Positions 1 through 9,477 of a DNA stretch of 64,000 nucleotides are shown one piece after another (the stretch's first letter is position 1; every line of letters starts with the position of its first letter). The notes below the pieces were generated by a model, which was not told the origin of the DNA, made no database searches, and worked only from the letters and a program-made list of their open reading frames with translations. Source of the DNA: Kocuria sp. (GTDB lineage: Bacteria; Actinomycetota; Actinomycetes; Actinomycetales; Micrococcaceae); contig NZ_JAUNTS010000001.1 in NCBI RefSeq assembly GCF_030538595.1, positions 172,200-236,199 of the forward strand, given 5' to 3'. A program made the translations under genes and the position numbers.

Positions 1-11
1 CCGGCCCGGCC

Positions 12-2435
12 TCACCTTCCAACAGCATCCAGTGCTGCGTTGATGATGGAATCGCTGTCAATTCCGTGGAACCGGTAGGCCTCCTGAACGGAGGAAGCCC
101 GCCCGAACTGGGTCACTCCCAGATTTGTCATGCGATCACCGCGAACTCCCGCCAAGAAAGCCAGCGTGTGCGGGTGGGCGTCCTGGACGGTCACCAACGG
201 CACGGGGGCATCAGCGGGAAACAAGTGCTCCAACACACCGCCGCCAGCCCGACTCGGTCCACCCCTCAAACGCAGTGCCTCATACACCTTATCCGGGCTG
301 CTCAGACACACCACCCCGGCCTGAACTCCGTAGCGCTCCAGGGCATCGGCGGCAGCGCAGACCTCGGTCATGATCGCACCAACCCCCACCAACGTGACGG
401 CGTCGTTGTGGGCGGGGTGCTCGGAAATTCGGTAACCGCCTGCCAAGACTGCACGACGACGCCGCTCACGCAACACCGGATCTTCCGGAAGCCGTGCCAG
501 TGATTGATCCACCGGGCGCGTGGTGAGTCGGAAGTAGGCAGAAGTGCCTTCAGGCGAATGCAGGGTTCGCATGGCCTCCAACATTGACCACTCCATATCT
601 TGCGCAAACGCCGGCTCCCAGCTGGTCAGCCCGGGCACTTCCATGGTCACCGACGGTGTGTTGAAGGACTGGTGCGCCCCGCCCTCTGGGGCCAAAGTGA
701 CCCCGGACGGGGTCCCCACCACGATGGAACGTCCCCCGGCGTAAATCCCGAAAGTCCACGGCTCCAAGGCTCGGTTGATGAAGGGGTCATAGATGGTGGC
801 CACGGGAATCAACGGTTGACCCCAGCGGGAATAGGTGGCGCCCAGCTCACCGGCCAATCCCACCAGGTTGACTTCGGCAATGCCCAACTCAATGTGCTGT
901 CCGCGCTGAGCATCCTCTTGCCAACGCAGAACCCGCTCACGGTCATCGGCAAACCAGTCTGCTCGTTCGGTCAGTGACCACACCCCGGTCTTGTTGATCC
1001 AACCACCCAGATTGGTGGAGGTGGCCACGTCCGGGCTCAGTGTCACCACACGCTCCGCAACCTCCGGCGCCGCCCGTTTGAGGTCAGACAGGAAACGGCC
1101 CAAGGTGGCTTGAGTGGAGGTCACGTTTTTGTGATGCCATCCGAGTTCGGCCGGAACGGGTGCCGTCTCAGCAACGCGGTATGGGGTTCGCCTGAGCCGC
1201 TGGGTGGTCTGCTCACACACCTGACCGGCGGCACTGTCCGGGTGGAACCGTTGCCACGGCTCCTGAAGGTCCATCCCGGACAGTTCGGCCAGCTCTTGCA
1301 TCTGCTCGGCGGTCAACTGCGCCGAATGGTTGTTCGGGTGTCCTTCCGTGGCCAGACCCTTGCCTTTGATCGTGTAGGCAAAAATCACGGTGGGTCGGGT
1401 GTCCTCAATCTGCTCAAAAGTCTCGATCAGGCGTTCGACGTCGTGTCCGGCCAGATCGCGGACCACCTCCGCCAGCTCACGTGCCGAGAGCGTGCTCAGA
1501 AGCTCGGCCAACGCACCGGCTTGGCCACCCTCAACCCCTGCCAGCAAACGCTCCCGCACCTCATCCGGGTGGGAGCGCAAAATGCGCTGGTATTCCTCGT
1601 TGGGCATCTGAGTCATCCGCTCGCGCAGCGCCTCTCCGCCGGGCTGGCTGAACAATCTCTCCAGGCGCCGCCCCCAGGTGCAGGTCAACACCTGCCAGTC
1701 CGCTGCGGCAAACATGCCCTGCAACCGTTGAATCTGTATGTCCGGGATCACCCGGTCCAAGGACTGCCGATTGAGGTCAACAATCCAGACCACTTCACCG
1801 AGCTGCCGGACCTCCGGGTCAATGATCGCTTCCCACACTGCGCCTTCGTCCATTTCGGCATCCCCCAACAGGGATATGAACCGACCAGCCTCCGGGCTCT
1901 GCGGGAAACGATCCTTCAGGTAGCGGTGGGACAGAGCCGCCCACAGGGGTGCAGTGGCCCCGATCCCCACAGATCCGGTGGAGAAATCAACGGTGTCCGG
2001 GTCCTTGGCGCGGGACGGATAGGGCTGCAATCCGCCCTCCCCGCGCAAAGTGGGCAAATAGCGTTCGTCCAAATCTCCCAATAGGTAATTGATCGAATGC
2101 AGCACCGGAGAGGCGTGCGGTTTGACAGACACTCGATCATTCGGCCCCAAGCTGGAGAACCACAGAGCCGTCATGATCCCCACCATGGATGCCGACGACG
2201 ACTGGTGTCCGCCCACCTTCACCCCGTCCTGGTTGGTGCGGCCTCGGTTGGCGGCATCAATCATGGCGGTGGACAGCCACAGAACTCGCTGGGCAATTTC
2301 ATCCAGCACCGAACCGTCCAGGGAGGAACCCGCCGACAATGGTCGGGAGTTCACGCTGGGTGGATCAACCTGTGTGCCGGTTTCAAACTGTGGTTCATCG
2401 GCATCCGATACCTCATGGGCATTCACTTCAGTCAT
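12..2435 (-). CDS. AceE-like thiamine-diphosphate enzyme (transketolase/pyruvate dehydrogenase E1-like)
   Basis: 807 aa. The order of motifs follows homodimeric pyruvate dehydrogenase E1 (AceE): a GGH block near residue 75, the ThDP/Mg motif GDAEMDE near 190 with its distal VDLN near 220, then the pyrimidine-binding domain (IELGIAEVNLVGLAGELGA) and a transketolase C-terminal domain. It is about 80-110 residues shorter than typical AceE, and the usual GDGEMDE reads GDAEMDE. I place the start at 2435 because AAAGGAG lies 6 nt upstream; the longer reading from 2477 lacks a ribosome site. It follows the ACC deaminase gene on the same strand by 116 bp, so a 2-oxoacid such as 2-oxobutanoate is a plausible substrate, but that is inference. 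No E2 or E3 gene is nearby. It could also be a transketolase-like enzyme of other function. Confidence 0.85.
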   Translation of the reverse strand: MTEVNAHEVSDADEPQFETGTQVDPPSVNSRPLSAGSSLDGSVLDEIAQRVLWLSTAMIDAANRGRTNQDGVKVGGHQSSSASMVGIMTALWFSSLGPNDRVSVKPHASPVLHSINYLLGDLDERYLPTLRGEGGLQPYPSRAKDPDTVDFSTGSVGIGATAPLWAALSHRYLKDRFPQSPEAGRFISLLGDAEMDEGAVWEAIIDPEVRQLGEVVWIVDLNRQSLDRVIPDIQIQRLQGMFAAADWQVLTCTWGRRLERLFSQPGGEALRERMTQMPNEEYQRILRSHPDEVRERLLAGVEGGQAGALAELLSTLSARELAEVVRDLAGHDVERLIETFEQIEDTRPTVIFAYTIKGKGLATEGHPNNHSAQLTAEQMQELAELSGMDLQEPWQRFHPDSAAGQVCEQTTQRLRRTPYRVAETAPVPAELGWHHKNVTSTQATLGRFLSDLKRAAPEVAERVVTLSPDVATSTNLGGWINKTGVWSLTERADWFADDRERVLRWQEDAQRGQHIELGIAEVNLVGLAGELGATYSRWGQPLIPVATIYDPFINRALEPWTFGIYAGGRSIVVGTPSGVTLAPEGGAHQSFNTPSVTMEVPGLTSWEPAFAQDMEWSMLEAMRTLHSPEGTSAYFRLTTRPVDQSLARLPEDPVLRERRRRAVLAGGYRISEHPAHNDAVTLVGVGAIMTEVCAAADALERYGVQAGVVCLSSPDKVYEALRLRGGPSRAGGGVLEHLFPADAPVPLVTVQDAHPHTLAFLAGVRGDRMTNLGVTQFGRASSVQEAYRFHGIDSDSIINAALDAVGR

Positions 2436-2551
2436 CCTGGTCTCCTTTGACCCGTTGACGTTCACACCATCAGTCACTCACACGGCAGACCATCAGGCAC
2501 GGGAGGTGCAACGTCGTCGTGCCCCTCGGTGGTCACGCGTGGACGCTGCCC

Positions 2552-3574
2552 TCAGTCGGCAAAAATCGACGAGTACGCGTTGAGTGCCAACTGTCCACCG
2601 AGGTGAGCATAAAGAACATTGGAGGCCTTGGGGATTTCACCACTACGGACCAAATCCATCAGCCCCGCCATGGACTTGCCTTCGTACACGGGGTCCAGGA
2701 TCACACCTTCCAATCGTCCCGTGGTGCGGATGGCATTCACCGTGGACTCCACCGGGATGCCGTAGAGGTCACCGGCCCAACCCTCCAGAACGGTGACCTC
2801 ATCATCACGGATCTCCCGCCCCAGACCGATCAGCTCCGCGGTGTTTTGTGCAATGCGCCCCACCTGGTCCCGAGTTTTGGCCAGGGTTGCAGAGGCATCA
2901 ATCCCCAAGACGCGGCGCGGACGGCCGCCGGCTTCTTCCAGTGCTGCAAAACCGGCAATCATGCCTGCATGGGTGGACCCCGTGACTGTGCAAACCACAA
3001 TGGTGTCAAAGAAGACACCCAGTTCTTCTTCCTGCTCGGCAAGCTCATAGGCCCAGTTGGCAAAACCCAGTCCACCGTATTTGTGTTCGGAGGCTCCGGC
3101 AGGGATCGGATAAGGCTTGCCGCCCTGCTCCTCCACCTCAGCCAGGGCTGCCTCCCAGCTGGAACGGATACCGATGTCGAACCCGGCCGGGTCCAAGCGG
3201 ACATCAGCGCCCATGATCCTGGACAGCTCGATATTTCCCACCTTGTCATTGACGGGGTCATCCCAGTCCACCCACTTTTCCTGCACCAACCGGGCCTTGA
3301 GCCCCAGGTGTGCGGCCACGGCAGCCACCTGTCGGGTGTGGTTGGACTGATAACCCCCAATGGAGACCAAGGTGTCTGCCCCGGAGGCCAGGATGTCCGG
3401 GACAATGTACTCCAGCTTGCGGGTCTTGTTGCCGCCAAAAGCCAGCCCGCTGTTGACGTCCTCCCGCTTGGCCCAGATCTGAGCACCCCCTAAGTGCGCG
3501 GTCAGGTTCTTGAGCTGATGCACGGGACTCGGTCCAAAGGTCAGCGGATATCGGGAAAAATCGGTGATGGACAC
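2552..3574 (-). CDS. acdS: 1-aminocyclopropane-1-carboxylate deaminase
   Basis: 340 aa, the usual length. PLP-dependent enzyme that opens the ACC ring to give 2-oxobutanoate and ammonia. The N-terminal run [12 protein letters not shown], the Schiff-base lysine in GGNKTRK (Lys50), the [12 protein letters not shown] block and the C-terminal VYEGKSM and LYAHLGG blocks match AcdS closely. The Glu of VYEGKSM and the Leu of YAHLGG are the residues that usually separate true ACC deaminases from D-cysteine desulfhydrases. The start is GTG at 3574, preceded by AGGAG at suitable spacing; longer readings would run through the promoter and into the divergent regulator. Promoter (TTGACA, 18 nt, CAATAT) overlaps a large palindrome, so it is probably repressed by the divergent GntR protein. 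Confidence 0.9.
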   Translation of the reverse strand: MSITDFSRYPLTFGPSPVHQLKNLTAHLGGAQIWAKREDVNSGLAFGGNKTRKLEYIVPDILASGADTLVSIGGYQSNHTRQVAAVAAHLGLKARLVQEKWVDWDDPVNDKVGNIELSRIMGADVRLDPAGFDIGIRSSWEAALAEVEEQGGKPYPIPAGASEHKYGGLGFANWAYELAEQEEELGVFFDTIVVCTVTGSTHAGMIAGFAALEEAGGRPRRVLGIDASATLAKTRDQVGRIAQNTAELIGLGREIRDDEVTVLEGWAGDLYGIPVESTVNAIRTTGRLEGVILDPVYEGKSMAGLMDLVRSGEIPKASNVLYAHLGGQLALNAYSSIFAD

Positions 3575-3600
3575 AGGTGCTCTCCTGGTAGCTCGGCGCT

Positions 3601-3632
3601 GATTCGATATGCAATATATTGCGTATCGAATC
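3601..3632. promoter_or_regulatory. 32-bp palindromic operator between acdS and the GntR gene
   Basis: Left arm gattcgatatgcaata and right arm tattgcgtatcgaatc are reverse complements except for one position. The palindrome covers the -10 element of acdS and lies just upstream of the -10 of the divergent regulator gene, the expected place for a GntR operator that controls both. Confidence 0.75.
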
Positions 3633-3645
3633 AGTAGACTGTCAA
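3616..3645 (-). promoter_or_regulatory. acdS promoter
   Basis: On the minus strand a TTGACA -35 (3640-3645) is followed after 18 nt by CAATAT (3616-3621). The -10 is inside the palindrome, so bound repressor would block polymerase. Confidence 0.6.
3635..3640 (+). promoter_or_regulatory. candidate -10 of the GntR regulator gene
   Basis: TAGACT sits 40 nt before the GTG start and immediately after the palindrome. No good -35 is visible upstream, so this is a weak call. Confidence 0.35.
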
Positions 3646-3679
3646 GGAACTTCCTGCACCCAAACCCGTAAAGGCTCCC

Positions 3680-4384
3680 GTGCCGATCCCCGCAACCCGT
3701 GGCCTCCATCAACGTTCCCTCCTGCGCGAGAACGTCTACCACACGCTGCGCGATGCCATCATTCGCGGGGATTTGGAACCCGGAGAAAAGCTGCGCGACT
3801 CAGAACTGGGCCAGTGGCTGGGGGTCTCCCGCACCCCCATCAGAGAGGCGCTGCTTCGTTTGGAGCAGTCCGGGCTCGTGATCTCCACTCCGGGGAAGCT
3901 CACCATGGTGGCCCCCGAAAACGACGACGCAGTCCGCCACGCCCAGCAGGTGGCCGCCCAACTGCACGCGCTGGCCATCACGCTGGCAGCCCCCAGGCTC
4001 ACCGCCGAAGACCTGGCGGAGATGGAGCGGGCCAATCAGATCTTGGCCACCTCCCTGGCCAAGATTCCTGCCAGCAGTGAATCGGCATCAACCACAGACC
4101 GGGAGCAGGCAGCTGACATGGCCCAAGAAGCCATTGCCGCAGATGATGCCTTCCACAATGTGGCAGTTCACGCCTCCGGCAATCCTTTGATCCCCGAGCA
4201 CCTGGAATCGGTGACGGCCGCCCTACGGCGTCGTGAATACCTGCATTTCGGCTCCCTCACAGGCTCCGACTCCCCCACCCAGCACGCCCGGATCATCCAG
4301 GCTCTCCGGGACGGGCACACCTCAGCCGCAGCAGAACTGACCCGGCAGAACTGGCTACGGCTCATCGACTCAGCAGCCGAATGA
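3680..4384 (+). CDS. GntR-family (FadR/FCD type) transcriptional regulator
   Basis: 234 aa. The N-terminal winged helix-turn-helix (residues about 10-75) shows the family pattern [45 protein letters not shown]. The C-terminal helical effector domain (85-230) contains [16 protein letters not shown] and a late His ([10 protein letters not shown]), as in FCD domains that bind small carboxylates through a metal. Start is GTG at 3680 with AAAGG 7 nt upstream. It is divergent from acdS across about 105 bp holding the palindrome, so it most likely regulates acdS, perhaps with the E1-like gene, and itself. The effector is unknown; ACC or 2-oxobutanoate would be logical guesses. Confidence 0.9.
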   Translation: MPIPATRGLHQRSLLRENVYHTLRDAIIRGDLEPGEKLRDSELGQWLGVSRTPIREALLRLEQSGLVISTPGKLTMVAPENDDAVRHAQQVAAQLHALAITLAAPRLTAEDLAEMERANQILATSLAKIPASSESASTTDREQAADMAQEAIAADDAFHNVAVHASGNPLIPEHLESVTAALRRREYLHFGSLTGSDSPTQHARIIQALRDGHTSAAAELTRQNWLRLIDSAAE

Positions 4385-4391
4385 ACAACCA

Positions 4392-4418
4392 GCGCCATCC
4401 TTCTTTGTGGGATGGTGC
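4392..4418. terminator. weak hairpin between convergent genes
   Basis: gcgccatcc and ggatggtgc pair over 9 bp with one G-T wobble around an 8-nt loop, between the convergent regulator and DapA-family genes. Confidence 0.4.
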
Positions 4419-4436
4419 GTTCGCCTACCTGAAACC

Positions 4437-5369
4437 TCACGAATCGGTGAGTGTCCGTAAGTAGTTTTGGACCGCCAGCCGTTGCGCATCGTCCAACCCC
4501 AGCAGGGGTTGAGGCAAGCAGGGCCGCCGCACCAGACCCAGCTCCTCAGCAACGGCGGCAATCACCCGCAAGCTGCCGTATTGAGCAAACAGGTCCCACA
4601 ACGTGGTCAGGCCGTGGTCCCGGTTGATCTGGTCTTCGGATTTTCCGGTATCCGCTGCAGCCACTATCTGCTGTGCCAGTTCGGGCAAGGTGCCGCCCAG
4701 CACCGAGTACCACGTGTCGCAACCAGCCCTGAGCCCGCGTACAGCGGCAGCATCCCCGGAAATCCCCACCACAACCTCATCTCCGACTGCGTTCCGCACG
4801 TCGGCCACGTGAGCATCCATGGCCTTCTGATCACCGGGAATCGGGGGAATCTTGATGGCAGCCACCCCCTCCAGAGCAGCTACGCGGCTGTAGAGGTCCA
4901 GGTGAAAGGTGAACCCTGTGGTGACGGGGTTGTCATAAAGCACCACGGGAAGGTCCGTGGAATCGGTGACAGCGCGGAAAAGTTCCAGGACGTCGTTATC
5001 GGTCAAGGGCTGATAGCTGACCGGGGCCAGCAGGACACCGGAGGCTCCGGCCTGCTCAGCCTGCCGGGCGTGGGTCATCACGTGAGATGTTCTCAACGCG
5101 CCTATTCCGGCCAGTACGGGGATGGCCCCGGCAGCTTCCAAGGCGCAGTCCAGGACCGCTTGGCGTTCGTAAGCGTCCAGGTAGGCATAGCAGCCCGTTG
5201 AGCCCAACACCGTTATCGAGTCCACTTCCTCTGACTTCAGCCGTTGAACCAGATTCCCGAGAGCCGAAAAATCAATGTGGTCATCCACCATGGGGGTCAG
5301 AGGAAATACGCTGAGCCCGCTCAGCTTGAGTCGCGGTTGCACTTCTGTCACCGCGGCGGCAGGGTCCAT
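4437..5369 (-). CDS. DapA/N-acetylneuraminate lyase family aldolase
   Basis: 310 aa class I aldolase-type TIM barrel. Visible are the Schiff-base lysine in AAIKIPP (near residue 165), the YDNP tyrosine block, and the N-terminal GLSVFPLTPM entry strand with GSTGCYAYL in place of the usual GTTGE. The weakly matching substrate-binding segments argue against canonical dihydrodipicolinate synthase; this is more likely a catabolic or hydratase-type member. It overlaps the upstream epimerase gene. An ATG at 5369 has no clear ribosome site; a GTG at 5351 overlaps the upstream stop as GTGA and could be the true coupled start. Substrate cannot be told from sequence. Confidence 0.8.
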   Translation of the reverse strand: MDPAAAVTEVQPRLKLSGLSVFPLTPMVDDHIDFSALGNLVQRLKSEEVDSITVLGSTGCYAYLDAYERQAVLDCALEAAGAIPVLAGIGALRTSHVMTHARQAEQAGASGVLLAPVSYQPLTDNDVLELFRAVTDSTDLPVVLYDNPVTTGFTFHLDLYSRVAALEGVAAIKIPPIPGDQKAMDAHVADVRNAVGDEVVVGISGDAAAVRGLRAGCDTWYSVLGGTLPELAQQIVAAADTGKSEDQINRDHGLTTLWDLFAQYGSLRVIAAVAEELGLVRRPCLPQPLLGLDDAQRLAVQNYLRTLTDS

Positions 5370-6808
5370 TCCAAGGCCTGCCGCAACTGAGCATGCCGGA
5401 AGGGGAACCCTGCGATCTCCAGAACCTCGGGGGTGACCCGTTGATTGGCCAGAGCCAGTTCACGCGCGCCATCACGCCCCAGAAGCAGCGCGGGTCCAAA
5501 GGATGGCACCGGCAACACCGCGGGTCGATGCAACGCACGCCCCAGGGTCTTGGCAAACTCCTTCTGACGTACGGGCTCAGGGGCCACCGCGTTGACCGGC
5601 CCGGAGAGGGATTCATCCAGCACCGCCCAGGCATACATGCTGGCAATGTCATCCAGTGACACCCAGGAGAACCACTGCTGTCCGCTGCCCAAGGGTCCAC
5701 CGGCACCGGCCAGGTACAGAGGGAGTTGTAATTTCAAAACTCCACCGAGTGTGGAGAGCACAATTCCCGTGCGGATAGACACCCACCGCATGCCGAGGTC
5801 TTGGACCCGAGCCACCTCCGCTTCCCACTGCCTGCACACATCGGCCAAGAACCCCTGACCGTAGTCATCTTTTTCGGTCAGCACGGCGTCCCCGCGGTCC
5901 GTCCCGTAGGCGCCGATGGCCGAGGCGCAGATGAAGGCTCGCGGCCGCTCTGAAGGCTCCAGTGCCGCACAGGCCTCCACCAGCAGGCGAGTGCTGTTGA
6001 TCCGCGACTCCAAGATCTCGCGCTTGTTGGCTTCCGTGAAGCGGGTGGCAATCGACTTTCCCCCCAGGTGGATCACCACATCAGCCCAGACCACAGCACC
6101 CGGGTCCAGGACGCCCTTGGCGGGGTCCCACTGCACCTGGTCATCACGACGACGACGCCCACGAACCAACGTCCGCACCTCATGTCCTGCGGTGGACAGC
6201 AAAGCAGCCACCTGGGAGCCGACCAGTCCGGAAGCTCCTCCGATCAGTATTTTCAGCTTCTGTGGGCCGAAGCGCTGTTCCAGATGTGACTGAAATTCCA
6301 GGTCGGCACGCAAACGCCTGGTGCGGTCGGCAAAAGTCTTGGCCAGGGTCGATTCCATGGCACGCCCCGTGAAGGCACCGGCCATCTTGTCCCCGGCAGC
6401 GCTGAGTCCACGGAGTTTCTGGGGTACCACCTGGTATTCGATCCGGTCATGAACCACGCACGCCTCGCTGCCATCTCGACCCGATCCCGTACTGGTGCCA
6501 GGATCGGCAAAGGTGTGCGTGTGCGTCCAGGAAGCCAACGGCCCCTTGACCATGCGGTCCACGAAAGACCGGGGCACGGGGCCGTCGTCGTGCTCAGAAA
6601 CGAACGGAACACGAACGGTGCCGGCAGTCCCAGGTACGGAGGTTTTCAGCTGTGCACGGGTACCGGGCTTCAGGGGCGGGTAGGACTCGCTGATCACGGT
6701 CTGGGCCCATTCCGGGCTCAGCCGGGTCAACGCCCCGGGCCTCTGATGCCAGGCATATACCTGGTCCAGGGGGTACTCCAGGCGTTCGGTGGACTCGAAT
6801 ACAGCCAT
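5348..6808 (-). CDS. SRPBCC domain fused to TIGR01777-type NAD(P)-dependent epimerase
   Basis: 486 aa. Residues 1 to about 165 form an SRPBCC (START-like) lipid or ligand-binding domain beginning with FESTERLEYPLDQVYAWHQRPGA in two stretches typical of polyketide-cyclase-like folds. Residues about 185-486 are an extended short-chain dehydrogenase of the TIGR01777 (YfcH) family with the glycine motif GGASGLVGSQ and ICASAIGAYG. The fusion is recurrent in actinobacteria. GGGAG lies 6-7 nt before the ATG at 6808. The biochemical role of this family is not established. It is followed by the overlapping DapA-family gene and preceded by the CYTH-CHAD gene 19 bp away, suggesting a common leftward transcript. 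Confidence 0.9.
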   Translation of the reverse strand: MAVFESTERLEYPLDQVYAWHQRPGALTRLSPEWAQTVISESYPPLKPGTRAQLKTSVPGTAGTVRVPFVSEHDDGPVPRSFVDRMVKGPLASWTHTHTFADPGTSTGSGRDGSEACVVHDRIEYQVVPQKLRGLSAAGDKMAGAFTGRAMESTLAKTFADRTRRLRADLEFQSHLEQRFGPQKLKILIGGASGLVGSQVAALLSTAGHEVRTLVRGRRRRDDQVQWDPAKGVLDPGAVVWADVVIHLGGKSIATRFTEANKREILESRINSTRLLVEACAALEPSERPRAFICASAIGAYGTDRGDAVLTEKDDYGQGFLADVCRQWEAEVARVQDLGMRWVSIRTGIVLSTLGGVLKLQLPLYLAGAGGPLGSGQQWFSWVSLDDIASMYAWAVLDESLSGPVNAVAPEPVRQKEFAKTLGRALHRPAVLPVPSFGPALLLGRDGARELALANQRVTPEVLEIAGFPFRHAQLRQALEWTLPPR

Positions 6809-6827
6809 GGGAGGCTCCCTACGGTGC

Positions 6828-8609
6828 TCAGGCTTCAGGTGATGTCTCTGACAGTAGCCTGTTGATCAGCTCCGGAGCACGTACTTCATAAGACTGCACG
6901 CGGGCGCGTTCATATCCGTGCAGCAGTCCAACCACGTAACGGTCACCTCCCGTGCGGATCAGCGACCGTGCCGCAAAAGCGAACCAATCGTCCATGACGG
7001 CGGCATCCATCATCTCTGAAAGTTCCGTCTGGAGCTGTGCCGAACCATCCAGCAGGCCCCGCCAGGATTTTTTGGGTACCAGGCCGGTGGTCACGGCCAG
7101 ACCATCCAGGCCGTAGCGCAGATTGCGCAGTGCCTTGCGATGCACGTGGACCAGGTCAACGGCATCTGAGATCTTGGCTGCTGCCTCCGGGGTCTGCGGA
7201 TTCTGCACATCCTCTGACATTGCCTCAGAAGATGGGTCCGCAACCGGCCGGTCCGAGTCTGCGGCCTCCTCAGCGGTGGACTCCAGCGTGGCCTGAGCCT
7301 GAGCCAGAGCCTTGCTCCACCGTTTGACCGCGCGGGTTGCTATTTTCTTGGCGGAGAACTCCCGCGCCTTGGGATCAAGCTGCACGGATTCGGCCCACTG
7401 GGTCAGCTCCTCCAGCAGGCCCAAATGCTGAGCGCTGTTGAGGTGGCGCACCGCGGCGGCTCGCGTGGACTCCTTGTTGGTCTGGGCCAGAGCATTGAGC
7501 TGCCCCAGACCCGCGCTGCTGACCTGCTCCCCCACCACGGCAGCCCGTTGCGGCAGCAGTTCCACCACAACTTCAGCATCCCGAGCAGCAGAGAGGTGGT
7601 CGCTCAAGGCGGACAGTTGATCGGAGAGCTCCGGGTGGGAAACACCTGCCAGCTCCGGACCCACACCTTCGATCACTGCAATGAGGCGCCGCGCCGCCAC
7701 ACGAACGGCATGCACGCCCTCCGGGTCCCCAATGCGCAGCAGGAAATCTGCGTAGAGCAGCCCTGCCACGCTGGAGTTGATCAGGACCCACACCTGATCT
7801 TCCGCGGACTCAGGCGCAGTCTGTTGCGGCTCACCAGCAGCAGGATCAGCCCGCACATCCTCAGCGGCCTTGGTGCCCTTCTTCGACTTCTTCTTGGCGC
7901 CGGCCTTTTTCTTGGACTTCTTCTTGCCGTCCTTGTCCGAGCCCTTGGAAGCGCCCACGGGATTGTTGTCCAGATCCGTGACGGTCACGGCCGGAGCGTC
8001 GTCGTCGGCCCCCAGTGCGCGGGCGATCTTGGCGGAGGAGGCAGAAGCTGTGAGCCCAGCGGCAAACAGCACTGTTTCAATCTCTTCAAAAACCGCGCCA
8101 ACATCTGCGCCGGAGCCGTTGACCAGCTCCACCTCGTACTCGACCCACGCGCGTTGAAGCCCGGCCCGCTCATCTGTTGCCACGACGTCGTCAAGGCAGA
8201 CCTCGGCCACACGGCCAAAGTCCGGATGCTGCACGTCGAGCACCCGCCGGTTGTTGACCACCGTGGCAAGGGGCGCCAGTTCCTGACCCGCCACAAGTCC
8301 GGCCACATACTGTTTCATCTGCGCGGGCATCCGGTCCGAGGTTTTCAGCAACGGCACGTGAAGTTCGTGCTTGCCCAACTGATCCCGATACTTCAGGTGC
8401 CATCCGGCATCCGGGCCGCCCTTTCGCCGACGCAGAGCAATGCCAAAACTGGCCAATCGGTTTCCGGGAGTGTCAAAGTACACGGCCTCAAGATCACGGC
8501 CGGTGGCTTCCGGTACCACACTCAGGGTGGGCAGCGCGGCCCAATCCGGTTCGGCTCCGGCCGGCACTTCATACTTGCGCTCGACCTCCAACTGCACGTT
8601 CGGGGTCAT
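6828..8609 (-). CDS. CYTH and CHAD domain protein
   Basis: 593 aa. The N-terminal CYTH domain (about 1-205) has the triphosphate-tunnel signature ExExK as LEVERKY at the extreme N-terminus, plus conserved Arg/Lys strands. The C-terminal CHAD domain (about 275-590) is the His-rich helical partner that binds polyphosphate, with VHAVRVAARRL and VHVHRKALRNLRYGLD. Between them is an unusually lysine-rich linker (residues about 225-250). CYTH-CHAD proteins act on or bind polyphosphate; whether this one is a triphosphatase is unknown. AAGGA is 6 nt before the ATG. It lies 21 bp after the membrane-protein gene upstream on the same strand. Confidence 0.9.
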   Translation of the reverse strand: MTPNVQLEVERKYEVPAGAEPDWAALPTLSVVPEATGRDLEAVYFDTPGNRLASFGIALRRRKGGPDAGWHLKYRDQLGKHELHVPLLKTSDRMPAQMKQYVAGLVAGQELAPLATVVNNRRVLDVQHPDFGRVAEVCLDDVVATDERAGLQRAWVEYEVELVNGSGADVGAVFEEIETVLFAAGLTASASSAKIARALGADDDAPAVTVTDLDNNPVGASKGSDKDGKKKSKKKAGAKKKSKKGTKAAEDVRADPAAGEPQQTAPESAEDQVWVLINSSVAGLLYADFLLRIGDPEGVHAVRVAARRLIAVIEGVGPELAGVSHPELSDQLSALSDHLSAARDAEVVVELLPQRAAVVGEQVSSAGLGQLNALAQTNKESTRAAAVRHLNSAQHLGLLEELTQWAESVQLDPKAREFSAKKIATRAVKRWSKALAQAQATLESTAEEAADSDRPVADPSSEAMSEDVQNPQTPEAAAKISDAVDLVHVHRKALRNLRYGLDGLAVTTGLVPKKSWRGLLDGSAQLQTELSEMMDAAVMDDWFAFAARSLIRTGGDRYVVGLLHGYERARVQSYEVRAPELINRLLSETSPEA

Positions 8610-8630
8610 GAGAATCCTTAAGTGTCAGGA

Positions 8631-9455
8631 TCAGGCGCGGCGACGATTCAGGACGTCATCCAAGTTGATGCCTGCGGTGTTGGTTTCTGGCTGGGGAGCC
8701 TTGGCGGCATCTTTCAAGCTGAGACCGCGGTCCGCAACGGGAGTCTTGGGAACCTCCAGGGCTTGCGGTGCCTGGCGGTGAACGACGGCGGTGCGTGCGT
8801 AGGTGGGTTTGGGCACGGGAACCGGCTCCCAGGTGCTGCCCGCCGACTCGGCGGACTTCTGCGCCACCTTACGGGCCGCGGCCACCAATTCGTCATGGGT
8901 GGGAATGTCCCGGGCAACCTTGGTGGAGGCTGCGACTTCCAGTTCCGCGTCCGTCAGACGCTCCGGCAACTGCTGCGGAGCAGGCTGTTCAGCCGGAAGG
9001 TTGTAGGGGGAACGCTCCGAGTCTTGGGAATCCTCCGCAAAGTGAAGATTGTCCAGGAAGGTCTGATCTTCGGGGAGGTCCAGGTCCGCCCGCTGCTGTT
9101 GTTCGCGGCGCACGGATTCAGCTTCCACATGCGCCTGATTGTTGAACACGGCTGCCCGTGCTGTCGTGTTGTTCTCCACCACGCTGTCCGTTGCGGTGCC
9201 GTCCGTGGCTCCAGCGGCGCGCTCACGGCGTTCCTGGACTGCCAGGTAGCGCAAGGCCGCAATGGAGCCTGCGCCAACCAGCATCAAGAACACCGGCCAC
9301 GGCCAGGTCACCGCAACGGTCAGCGGTGCCAAGATTCCCGTGATGATGGCCAGGAAGAGAGCAGCGCAGCCCAACAAAAAGATGATGGTGCGATCCCACT
9401 TGATGTTCAGGCCCTCAAAGGTGGACTCCACCTTTTTGGTCGCGCTGATGGCCAT
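8631..9455 (-). CDS. two-helix membrane protein of unknown function
   Basis: 274 aa. Two adjacent hydrophobic segments near residues 23-41 and 50-67 are followed by a long, charged, poorly structured cytoplasmic tail rich in Glu, Gln and Pro. I do not recognise a family. AAGGAG sits 7 nt before the ATG. It is the first gene of a leftward run with the CYTH-CHAD and epimerase genes; a hairpin upstream at 9478-9507 separates it from the GNAT-galU unit. Confidence 0.8.
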   Translation of the reverse strand: MAISATKKVESTFEGLNIKWDRTIIFLLGCAALFLAIITGILAPLTVAVTWPWPVFLMLVGAGSIAALRYLAVQERRERAAGATDGTATDSVVENNTTARAAVFNNQAHVEAESVRREQQQRADLDLPEDQTFLDNLHFAEDSQDSERSPYNLPAEQPAPQQLPERLTDAELEVAASTKVARDIPTHDELVAAARKVAQKSAESAGSTWEPVPVPKPTYARTAVVHRQAPQALEVPKTPVADRGLSLKDAAKAPQPETNTAGINLDDVLNRRRA

Positions 9456-9477
9456 ATCCTGACTCCTTGGGGGTCAT

